DNA of 64,000 nucleotides from Apus apus. Lineage: Eukaryota; Chordata; Aves; Apodiformes; Apodidae. Location: positions 6,680,001 through 6,744,000 of the forward strand of contig NC_067299.1 in the NCBI RefSeq assembly GCF_020740795.1. The letters run 5' to 3'. Every line of letters begins with the position of its first letter. Positions within the stretch are counted from its first letter, which is position 1. The position numbers and the translations under genes were made by a program. Under the pieces are notes generated by a model that had not been told where the DNA came from, ran no database searches, and saw only the letters and a program-made list of their open reading frames with translations. Shown one piece after another: positions 33,201-38,444 of the stretch.

Positions 33201-33956
33201 ATCCCTGCTGCCCCCTTGCTCCCCACATCCTCAGGCGCCGACGAGCCGCAGCTCGTCCCCCGCTAATCCCAAACGTCTCTTTTTCAGCAGCTTTCAATCT
33301 TTGGTGTCTGGGAAACACAAAAGCCACATTAACCTGCTCACTTTCTGCCCTCGCCGCTGCCTAATCCAGGACTAACACCCCAGGGGCGGGGTGGAAACGG
33401 GGAGGAGGAAGGGGATGGAGCGAGGGGGGGGGGACGGACGTGATGCTGGGTGACCGCATCCTGACATCATGCAGTGGGGCTGAGCCTGCCTGACCCACGG
33501 GGGATGCTCAGCCACCCAGCAGGGGTGGTTGGCTACCTTGAGGAGATGGTTAGCCACCTTGAGGGGATGGTTGACCACCTTGAGGGGATGGTTAGCCACC
33601 CTAAGGGGGGGGGGGGGAAGAGCGAGGGCGTGGGCGAGGTGGTTGGCCACCCTGTGGGGATGCTCAAGCCAAGGCGGGGGAGCCGGTCCGCCCCGTCCCC
33701 GAGCTGGTACCACCTTCCTCATTCCCTTTCCTTTTTTTTTTCCATTCGCAGCGCTCGCAAGCGTCCCATCCCCTATTACCGTCCCAGCCCCTCGTCCTCC
33801 AGCTCGCTGAGCTCCTACTCCTACAGCCGCAGCCGCAGCCGCAGCTACGACAGCTCCAGCTCCAGCCGCAGCCGCAGCCGGACTCGCAGCCCCCCCAGCC
33901 GCTCCCGCAGCCCCAGCTACAACAGCCGCAGCAGCTCCGAGAGCGCCGGCTTCTGA
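13583..33956 (+). CDS. SRRM3: SRRM3, serine/arginine repetitive matrix protein 3 (14 coding exons)
   Basis: Neural splicing regulator that promotes inclusion of microexons in pre-mRNA in the nucleus; a paralogue of SRRM4. Exons: 13583-13806, 16791-16892, 20553-20690, 20801-20881, 21255-21284, 21668-21736, 22057-22092, 22820-22870, 22988-23092, 23789-23954, 30258-30584, 31203-31430, 31678-31815, 33752-33956. They sum to 1,900 nt; allowing for one surplus base this gives about 632 aa, close to human SRRM3 as remembered. Residues about 48-96 form the cwf21-type region ([20 protein letters not shown], then [20 protein letters not shown]). The middle is lysine- and RS-rich. The last two exons carry the eMIC domain ([20 protein letters not shown], then [13 protein letters not shown]) and end in SESAGF. 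Every splice site is AG/GT and phases agree, except after exon 30258-30584, where a seven-G run shifts the frame by one base. The start ATG has a good context (CATCATGG) and matches the family N-terminus. Confidence 0.95.
13897..14019 (+). mobile_element. CR1 LINE 3' end fragment
   Basis: This has the classic terminal CR1 sequence: GGGCTGGATGGGGCTTTGAG, CTGGTCTAGTGGAAGGTGTC, AGATGATCTTTAAGGTCCCT, and a terminal TTCTGTGATTCTGTGATTC octamer-like tail. It is a 5'-truncated insertion in the sense orientation within SRRM3 intron 2, about 90 bp past the exon. Confidence 0.95.
14705..15035. promoter_or_regulatory. Candidate AT-rich intronic enhancer island
   Basis: About 330 bp of non-repetitive AT-rich DNA sits abruptly in GC-rich surroundings. 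It has many homeodomain cores (CATTAAGAG, GAATTAAATTG, CCTAATTTG, TGTAATTGCC, GGCCATTAATAC, ATAATTACAG). The pattern resembles conserved non-coding elements of vertebrate neural genes. Function is inferred only. Confidence 0.35.
16791..16892 (+). CDS. SRRM3: SRRM3 coding exon 2
   Basis: 102 nt between TTTGCCCATCCAG and GTAAGT. It encodes [20 protein letters not shown] then [13 protein letters not shown], completing the cwf21-like region. Both boundaries interrupt a codon after its second base, so the exon is symmetric. Confidence 0.95.
17070..17260. repeat. GGAT tetranucleotide array grading into GGCT and GGTT
   Basis: About fourteen pure GGAT copies (17072-17128) are followed by short GGCT and GGTT runs. 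This is a microsatellite that has diversified at its 3' side. Confidence 0.9.
18498..18519. promoter_or_regulatory. Perfect inverted repeat with OTX/CRX-like cores
   Basis: GGGTAATC and its reverse complement GATTACCC flank ATTAAA, giving eight-base perfect arms with a six-base spacer. Each arm contains TAATC, the core bound by K50 homeodomains such as OTX2 and CRX. A CTATAAATAATAG block follows 9 bp downstream. This is a candidate dimeric homeodomain site in an SRRM3 intron; the role is inferred. Confidence 0.4.
20553..20690 (+). CDS. SRRM3: SRRM3 coding exon 3
   Basis: 138 nt encoding [20 protein letters not shown] and a Cys-rich [10 protein letters not shown] segment. This acidic, cysteine-containing insert follows the cwf21-like region in SRRM3 family members. 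Acceptor CCGTGGCAG, donor GTCTGG. Symmetric phase. Confidence 0.93.
20801..20881 (+). CDS. SRRM3: SRRM3 coding exon 4 (poly-lysine)
   Basis: 81 nt encoding [20 protein letters not shown] then HRRSR, the lysine-run segment that human SRRM3 also has after a serine stretch. Acceptor TTTCTCCTTCAG, donor GTGAGT. Confidence 0.95.
21255..21284 (+). CDS. SRRM3: SRRM3 coding exon 5 (30-nt microexon)
   Basis: Ten-codon exon (KKRKPGSER plus shared codons) between CCCCATGGCAG and GTGAGT. It is short enough to be a microexon, and its length is a multiple of three, so skipping would keep the frame. Confidence 0.9.
21668..21736 (+). CDS. SRRM3: SRRM3 coding exon 6
   Basis: 69 nt encoding [20 protein letters not shown] and RDR, matching the family's CGSSSPLRKKKK...KKHRRDR segment. 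Acceptor CCCCTTCCCAG, donor GTAGGA. Confidence 0.93.
21761..21851. repeat. Short GGGGACAGCAGG-type minisatellite
   Basis: About four imperfect copies of a roughly 24-bp unit in an SRRM3 intron. Confidence 0.7.
22057..22092 (+). CDS. SRRM3: SRRM3 coding exon 7 (36 nt)
   Basis: Encodes [12 protein letters not shown]. Acceptor TTTGTCCCTCAG, donor GTGAGA. A very short, symmetric RS-type exon. Confidence 0.92.
22820..22870 (+). CDS. SRRM3: SRRM3 coding exon 8 (51 nt)
   Basis: Encodes [17 protein letters not shown], a basic segment also seen in mammalian SRRM3 ([13 protein letters not shown]). Acceptor TTCTTCCCGCAG, donor GTGAGG. Confidence 0.93.
22988..23092 (+). CDS. SRRM3: SRRM3 coding exon 9
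   Basis: 105 nt encoding [20 protein letters not shown] then [14 protein letters not shown], an RS-rich disordered stretch. Acceptor CCTCTCCGCAG, donor GTAGGG. It is the last of eight consecutive exons whose length is divisible by three. Confidence 0.92.
23180..23640. repeat. Approximately 57-bp minisatellite (VNTR) in SRRM3 intron
   Basis: About eight copies of a 55-60 bp unit with core TGGCAGAGATGTCCCCATGA, then a G-run, ACCTTGAGGATAGAGGGCAG and another G-run. The core starts near 23251, 23311, 23369, 23424, 23480, 23537 and 23594. Two subtypes alternate (GAGGATAGAGGGCAG and GAGAAGAGAGAACAG), suggesting expansion by higher-order duplication. Confidence 0.95.
23789..23954 (+). CDS. SRRM3: SRRM3 coding exon 10
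   Basis: 166 nt encoding [36 protein letters not shown], ending LPEPAD. Acceptor GCGGCCGAGCAG (a GAGCAG tandem acceptor), donor GTACGT. It is the first asymmetric exon: it enters after codon base 2 and ends at a codon boundary. Confidence 0.92.
25062..25112. repeat. TC-rich microsatellite
   Basis: Mixed CTCTCTTT pyrimidine run leading into a long T tract. Confidence 0.8.
25185..25210 (+). other. Candidate 26-nt frame-shifting microexon
   Basis: It is preceded by a strong pyrimidine acceptor (CATCTGTGTTTTTCTTTAG) and followed by GTAATA. In the phase left by the upstream exon it would read CCT CCC ATT TGA, an immediate stop, so inclusion would act as a poison exon. The splice signals are suggestive but not proof in such a T-rich region. 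Confidence 0.25.
28860..29450. repeat. TTTTC / TTTTA low-complexity block
   Basis: Nearly 600 bp of T-dominated sequence, first TTTTCTTTTG-like, then TTTTATTTT-like, with TATATTTTATA variants. It is an AT-rich simple-sequence expansion in an otherwise GC-rich gene. Confidence 0.9.
30205..30244. repeat. TC microsatellite at the 3' splice site
   Basis: About twenty TC dinucleotides that double as the polypyrimidine tract of the acceptor at 30257. Confidence 0.92.
30258..30584 (+). CDS. SRRM3: SRRM3 coding exon 11 (large RS exon, frame break in a G-run)
   Basis: Starts in phase 0 with [20 protein letters not shown] and continues [20 protein letters not shown] to [12 protein letters not shown]. 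From there the frame compatible with the next exon is shifted by one base and reads [18 protein letters not shown]. The switch falls in the seven-G run at 30524-30530; six Gs would make the exon 326 nt and restore phase on both sides. This is the only such defect in the gene and it sits in a homopolymer, so an assembly error or heterozygous indel is likelier than a true loss. Confidence 0.85.
30807..30870. repeat. 24-bp GGGGACAGGGATGGAGATT minisatellite
   Basis: Two to three near-identical units, with diverged copies extending to about 30920. Confidence 0.75.
31203..31430 (+). CDS. SRRM3: SRRM3 coding exon 12
   Basis: 228 nt encoding [56 protein letters not shown] and PKKPASR, a dense RS domain. 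Acceptor TCTGCCTTGGCAG, donor GTCAGA. Confidence 0.93.
31678..31815 (+). CDS. SRRM3: SRRM3 coding exon 13 (first half of eMIC)
   Basis: 138 nt encoding [20 protein letters not shown] then [20 protein letters not shown] and PRRIT. The [20 protein letters not shown] block is the diagnostic start of the enhancer-of-microexons (eMIC) domain shared by SRRM3 and SRRM4. Acceptor CTCGGGGTGCAG, donor GTGGGT. Confidence 0.95.
31865..31938. repeat. GGAT tetranucleotide array
   Basis: About seventeen GGAT copies with GGAC variants at the 3' side, in the last SRRM3 intron. Confidence 0.92.
33288..33375 (+). other. SRRM3: Candidate alternative terminal exon of SRRM3
   Basis: A strong acceptor (AACGTCTCTTTTTCAGCAG, a NAGNAG pair) is followed by an open frame in exactly the phase left by coding exon 13. 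It gives [20 protein letters not shown] then CPRRCLIQD and TAA. The use of either AG keeps phase. The product would keep the first half of eMIC and lose the second half. No good donor follows, so it would be terminal. No polyadenylation signal is obvious directly after it. Confidence 0.35.
33527..33610. repeat. 21-bp minisatellite, four copies
   Basis: Unit GGTTAGCCACCTTGAGGGGA plus T, four near-identical tandem copies just upstream of the last SRRM3 exon. Confidence 0.92.
33752..33956 (+). CDS. SRRM3: SRRM3 last coding exon (second half of eMIC, stop)
   Basis: Encodes [20 protein letters not shown], then [28 protein letters not shown] and the terminal [10 protein letters not shown], stop TGA at 33954-33956. 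The sequence is essentially the vertebrate SRRM3/SRRM4 C-terminus. Acceptor TTTTTCCATTCGCAG. Confidence 0.96.
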
Positions 33957-34965
33957 GCCCTAACCCCCCCCCCACTCTCTTCAGCCCCCCCCAAGTGACC
34001 CCCATCATGCCCACCCCCCAATCTGTACCCCTGGTTGGGGGGGGGGGGGAAGGGACAGGGACAACCAAGGAGGTGGCTGCTAAGAATGGACCTGGACCTG
34101 GCAGCGGGGGAAAACGGGGGTTGAAAATTCCAAAGGGTTCTTGCATTGCCCTGGGAAGGGGTGATCCCCGCCCCTACTCCCCCGGGGTGTTTTGGGGGTC
34201 AGGATGGGGTGTATGGGGGAGGGGAGCTGCTTATTTCTGCGAGGAGTGGGGTGGGTGAGCACAGAGCGAGGGAACAAATTGCTCAGCAGAGACCTTGGGG
34301 TGAGTGGGGGCATCTGGGAGCCCCCTGGGAGCCCCCAGCCTTTTTAGGGTTGGTGTGACTTTTTTAGCACATGTATATTCTTGGGGAGGGGCGAGGGGGG
34401 GGGGAGGGGGGAAGGAAGGAGGCTGGAGGGTGCAATGCCAGGCAGAGGTGAGCCCCTGCAGAGGAGTCACCCTGTTCCCAAAGTGTCCCAGCAAACCACT
34501 TTGGGTCCCCCCCCCCCCCAGCCCAAGCACACACTGAGCCACGGATGAACAAAACCCAGAACCCAGCAGCACCCCAAAAGTCTCTTCCCTAGTGGGGAGG
34601 TCCCAGGGGAGGGGGGATCACCCCTATGGGTTAACCCTGCTCATCCCAGCTCAGGAGCTGGCCCCTGCACCCATCCCTCTCACCCAATTTTGGGAAGGAC
34701 CCAGCTGTTACACCCCCCCCCCCCGAACAAGGGATTTTCCACCCCTCCAGAGCCAAATCAAGCCCTTCTCAAGCTTCAGCATCTCCTACCCCACCTTTGG
34801 GCTTTCAGCCCCAGGCCACCTCCTGCTCTGGGGCTGAGTGGTGGCTTTTTAAACCTAATTACAGAAGATGAGAGAGGCAGGAGGGTCCCGGCTCTGCTGG
34901 GAGCTCCACTTGTGCAGGACTTTGCTGATTCAAAAAAAAACCCCAAACAAACAACGAACCCACCC

Positions 34966-35433
34966 TCAGTCAACAAGGACAGTCCGGGCACCTCTGGGAA
35001 TGTTGGTGTTTAATCCACGAGGGCCCCACGTTTTCTGGTTGGCTGGAGCAGGACGATGGGGATGAGCCTCCCCGGGTGGGGAGCAGCTGCTGGGATTAAC
35101 CCTCTGCCCCCGGGATGAAAAGCCAGGCTTTGGCAGCCCTGCCTGGTGCTGGTTTCCAGCCAGCCAGGATCCAGAGGATGCTTTGGTGTCCAGCTCGGCT
35201 GATAACGTGATGGCCTCGTTAGCCAGTGACTTGATGAACCAGAGGTCCCAGGAGGGGCGCTCTGGGGTTTGTCTCCCAAACCCAGCACCTCGAGGAACCA
35301 GGCTTAGACCCAGCTGAGGATCCACCAGCCCTTGGAGAAACATCTCCAAGAGTTCGGCTGTGCTGGGTGCCAGTCCCTGGGTCTCCCACCCAGCCCCCCT
35401 GCTCTGCTGGCAGTGCTGCTGGTTGCCCTTCAT
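34966..35433 (-). CDS. Candidate unrecognised minus-strand gene within the SRRM3 3'UTR
   Basis: On the minus strand an ATG in a GCACCATGA context opens a frame of up to 155 codons. It starts MKGNQQHCQQSRGAGW and includes PSTAELLEMFLQGLVDPQL and SWDLWFIKSLANEAITLSAE. Codon third positions favour G/C. Five bases upstream of the ATG is a 3' splice site (CTCTGCTTCTCCAG, acceptor 35439) with a CTAAC branch-point match 17 bases ahead. Downstream, ATTAAA (35009-35014) and a GGGTGGGTTCGTTGTTTG-type GT-rich element look like a true 3' end. ATTAAA overlaps a stop in the alternative frame, and the long frame runs about 40 bases past it, so the exact C-terminus is unclear. I do not recognise the protein. 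No signal peptide or membrane segment is visible. It may be an antisense transcript without coding function. Confidence 0.35.
   Translation of the reverse strand: MKGNQQHCQQSRGAGWETQGLAPSTAELLEMFLQGLVDPQLGLSLVPRGAGFGRQTPERPSWDLWFIKSLANEAITLSAELDTKASSGSWLAGNQHQAGLPKPGFSSRGQRVNPSSCSPPGEAHPHRPAPANQKTWGPRGLNTNIPRGARTVLVD
35009..35014 (-). terminator. ATTAAA polyadenylation signal, minus strand (candidate)
   Basis: The plus-strand TTTAAT is ATTAAA on the minus strand. It is followed on that strand within 30-70 bases by a GT/T-rich downstream element, the usual arrangement of a cleavage site. Confidence 0.4.
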
Positions 35434-36023
35434 GGTGCCTGGAGAAGCAGAGTGGTTAGAAATGGGGTGAAGAGGTGAGGAGGGGACGTGCTGGTGGCTC
35501 TCCGTGGCTCAGCTTGTCCCCACATGCCAACCCCGGGCAGGGCAGCAGCTCTGGATGTGACCACAGCAAGAGGAGATGAAGGGTCCTGTCCCCCCCCCCC
35601 GAGCGGGGGGAGACGAAGGGCACGAGTGTCCCCAGCATCCCCAACAAACCCCTGAGCCACGAGCTCCAAAATAACACCCCACCCCTCTCCAGTTGCTGCT
35701 GCAGGAGCCCCCCGCGGACACCCCACAACCCCCATCACCCCACGGGGAAGCCCAGACCGGCTGTGGGAGCCCCAAAACCCTAGTGAGGGGGGGTGGGGAG
35801 GGATGTGTGTGCGTATCCCTGAAAACACCTGCATTCAAACCACGGCGGGGGGGGCTATTTGGCCCCTCCTGGTGCCGCAGCTCCTGAAATCCCGGGAATC
35901 CCCAGCCCAGCCTGCAGCGCCGGCGCGGACAAGCCAGCACATCAGGGAAAATTTCCAGTCTTCCTCTTTTACAGTCTCTGTCTCCTGCCGCGGAGGGAGC
36001 TAACTGGAACAAATACTCTGTAG

Positions 36024-36039
36024 AAATACTTCAGTATTT
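36024..36039 (+). other. SRRM3: Perfect hairpin in the SRRM3 3'UTR end
   Basis: AAATACT and AGTATTT flank TC; in RNA the C-G pair closes a UUCA tetraloop on a six-base stem. A second AAATACT lies 13 bp upstream. It sits about 165 bases before the polyadenylation signal. Confidence 0.5.
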
Positions 36040-36202
36040 TCCTCTCGCGCGTGCGCTCTCTCTCTCTCTCTCTCTCTCTTTCAGTTTGGTTGGGTTTCTT
36101 TTTTTAATTTATTTTACTTTTTATTTTCATTTATTATTATTATATTTTTTTTTTTCCTGGGTTGTGAGTACAGCTGTAGACTCAGTGAGCTGGTTCAAGG
36201 AT

Positions 36203-36208
36203 AATAAA
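36203..36208 (+). terminator. SRRM3: SRRM3 polyadenylation signal AATAAA
   Basis: Canonical hexamer at the end of an AT-rich 3'UTR tail, with T/GT-rich sequence after it. It is the first canonical AATAAA on this strand I noticed after the SRRM3 stop. Confidence 0.7.
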
Positions 36209-37549
36209 ATATACAGTATATATTGTAAATGACTCTGCCGGGCAGCCAGAGGTTTCTTCTCGGGGTGTTGGGGTGTGGGGGGGGTTACCCCGTTCCCTCT
36301 GTGCAGCCTCAGTCCTTTCCAGCTCCCTGCAGAGCCTGTTTCCAGCCCCCCCCCCCCCCCCCCATGGTTCCCTCTTCCCTGGAAGATCAGTCCCGGCTCC
36401 ATGCAGAGCAGCGCGGGACACAACGTTGGGTGTCTCACCCACCCACCCACCCCCCCCCCAAAGCCAGGCCACCCTGCTGTGGGGCGGGGGGACCCTCCGG
36501 AGGGTGCCCTGCTGCTGGGGCAGGGAATTCTCGCATCCCTCCCGGCAGCTCTTCCCATTTGCCTGCGATCCTCCCTTCCCTCCCCTCAGCTTTCCCAGCC
36601 CTCTCTGCATTCCCTCCCTTTTCCCCACCTCTCCCTCCCACCCTTTCACCTCCGCAGTCCCCGCAGCACCTCGCCCGCCCCCCCCTGCCCCCTCCAGCCC
36701 CCGCGGGATGTGGCCCCATCGCCCCTGCCCTGTAGGGATCAGCCCTTTCCTCCGGACAAAGGGCTCGAGCAGCAGCACCCCCAGATTTCCTCCTGCAGCA
36801 TCTCCCCCCCCCACTTCCCTTACTGTGCCCCCATCTGTGCCCTGGACCCTGTGGGGAGGGCTCCCCAGGGTCACACATCCCTGCACTGAGTGTGTCAGGT
36901 CTCACCTGTCGCCCATCTCCTGGTGCTGGTCACAAGCTTCTTCCCAGCAAAGCAGCCACAACTTAGTCCCAGGGGGGCACATCCCACCCTGGTGCCTCTG
37001 TGCCCCCAAAACTGGCCAGTCCCTTTCCACAGGGCTGGGGGGCTGAGGTGGATGGGGAGGGGTGTGTGTGTGTCGTGGGGGTCCCAGGTGCTGCCGGGGT
37101 CCCTGGGCTGGGCAAAGAGACCTTCCCCTGGATGGGGGACCTGGACCCTGGTCCCAAGCAGGAATCCTGTCCTGGAGCCAGGAGGGTGTCACTGGAGAGA
37201 CCTGTTTGGATGTGAGGGCTAAAGGTGAAGAGAAGGAGAACCCCCCCCACCTCCCCAACCCCAGAGGGGGCTGCCCCCTCCAGCCCCCAGCAGCCTCCAT
37301 CACCCCCTCACTGGCCCCCATCTGTGCCCGTAAGCCCCTGCCAACCTCTACTGGTCCCCAGTAAGACCCACCAGCCCCCACCAGTCTACATCAACCCCTA
37401 CTGATCCAAATGCCCTCCCCCGAGCCCCATCATCCCAAAGGCCCCAGGGGACCCCCACACATCAGCCTCACCCCACCTTTGTGCTGGGGGTTCCCCACTG
37501 CAATGCTGAGTCCTGGGGCCGTGGGGGTGCTGGGGGGGCTGAGGGGGCT

Positions 37550-37563
37550 CCAGAAGCTTCTGG
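37550..37563. promoter_or_regulatory. HSPB1: Candidate heat-shock element
   Basis: CCAGAAGCTTCTGG is a perfect 14-bp palindrome holding AGAAGCTTCT, the two-unit nGAAnnTTCn core bound by HSF1. It lies about 520 bp upstream of the HSPB1 start codon. HSPB1 is a known HSF1 target, so the link is plausible. A third adjacent unit is not perfect. Confidence 0.55.
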
Positions 37564-37975
37564 CTGGTGGGTGAGGCAGTGGGTGGGCACGGGGCCACGC
37601 ACAGGCTCCTGCACTGAGTCATCAGCCCCCCCCGAGGTGCTGGCCCAGCCCCAGCCCCCTCCCCACCCTGCAGCACATCCCTGAGATGGTTTTCTGGGCA
37701 AGAGTTGCCAGCAGGCGTTCAGGGGGGAGGGAGGCCAGGATGGGCTCCAAGGGCCATCCATCACTCCCAACCAGCCAAACCTCCCTCGACAAAAGGCAGA
37801 TGGACATTTCCCTGGCGGGGGAGGGGGGGGTTGGGGAGGTGTTTTGGAGGGGGGGGGCAGTGGCTGAGTGCCACCCACCCGATGCGGCTGCCTGCGCAAC
37901 CTCCGAAACGAAAGTTTCTCGTCCCTTCCCTGGGCCCTGCTGCAATTGCCATTAATAGCCAGCTGAGCTGCCTGG

Positions 37976-37985
37976 CTAAAAATAA
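37976..37985 (+). promoter_or_regulatory. HSPB1: CTAAAAATAA: MEF2 consensus or TATA-like box of HSPB1
   Basis: It fits YTA(A/T)4TAR exactly and sits about 100 bp ahead of the ATG, so it could work as a TATA element, a MEF2 site, or both. HSPB1 is abundant in muscle. Confidence 0.5.
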
Positions 37986-38083
37986 CCACTGATCCCCGCC
38001 CCCCCCCCCCACCCCGCCACCCCCTGCTTCATAAGGGACCTCTGGCCAACCCCCCCTTCCCAAACCAGGCAGCCCAGGGCACC

Positions 38084-38444
38084 ATGGCCGAGCGCCGCGT
38101 TCCCTTCACCTTCCTGCGCAGCCCCAGCTGGGAGCCCTTCCGAGACTGGTACCACGGGAGCCGCCTCTTCGACCAGGCCTTTGGGATGCCCCATATCCCT
38201 GAGGATTGGTACAAGTGGCCGAGCGGGAGCGCCTGGCCGGGCTATTTCCGCCTGTTCCCTCGGGAAAGCGCCCTGATGCCAGCCCTGGGCTCTCCCTACG
38301 GGCAGGCTCTGAGCAGGCAGCTCAGCAGCGGCGTCTCCGAGATCCGGCACACGGCCGACAGCTGGAAGGTCACCTTGGATGTCAACCACTTTGCACCCGA
38401 GGAGCTGGTGGTCAAGACCAAGGATAATATCGTGGAGATAACTG
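38084..38444 (+). CDS. HSPB1: HSPB1 coding exon 1
   Basis: Encodes residues 1-120 ([19 protein letters not shown] to [10 protein letters not shown]) plus one base of Gly121. Donor GTGGGT. The ATG context is GGCACCATGG, a strong start. Confidence 0.97.

Larger units (their letters stand above)
31816..33751 (+). other. SRRM3: Last SRRM3 intron
   Basis: 1.9-kb intron interrupting eMIC. It contains the GGAT array, a candidate alternative terminal exon (33288-33375) and a 21-bp minisatellite (33527-33610). Confidence 0.8.
33957..36230 (+). other. SRRM3: SRRM3 3'UTR
   Basis: About 2.3 kb from the stop to a canonical AATAAA at 36203-36208, followed by TATATTGTAAATGAC. The final 230 bases are T/A-rich with a TC microsatellite (36054-36080) and a small perfect hairpin (36024-36039). 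The extent is inferred from the polyadenylation signal; an earlier end is possible. Confidence 0.65.
36231..38083 (+). promoter_or_regulatory. HSPB1: SRRM3-HSPB1 spacer and HSPB1 upstream region
   Basis: 1.85 kb. It is C-rich near 36340-36830, then mixed. It contains a perfect nGAAnnTTCn heat-shock element palindrome (37550-37563), an AP-1 type TGAGTCA (37615-37621), a GAAACGAAAGTTTC block (37914-37927) and CTAAAAATAA (37976-37985). No coding exon is supportable. Confidence 0.6.

Noticed and set aside
36890-37381. Coding exon on the minus strand ending at the CAG|GTGAGA donor near 36907
   Set aside because: The donor is good, but joining it to the acceptor at 35439 does not continue the candidate reading frame. 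It could only be an untranslated exon, so no coding exon is called.
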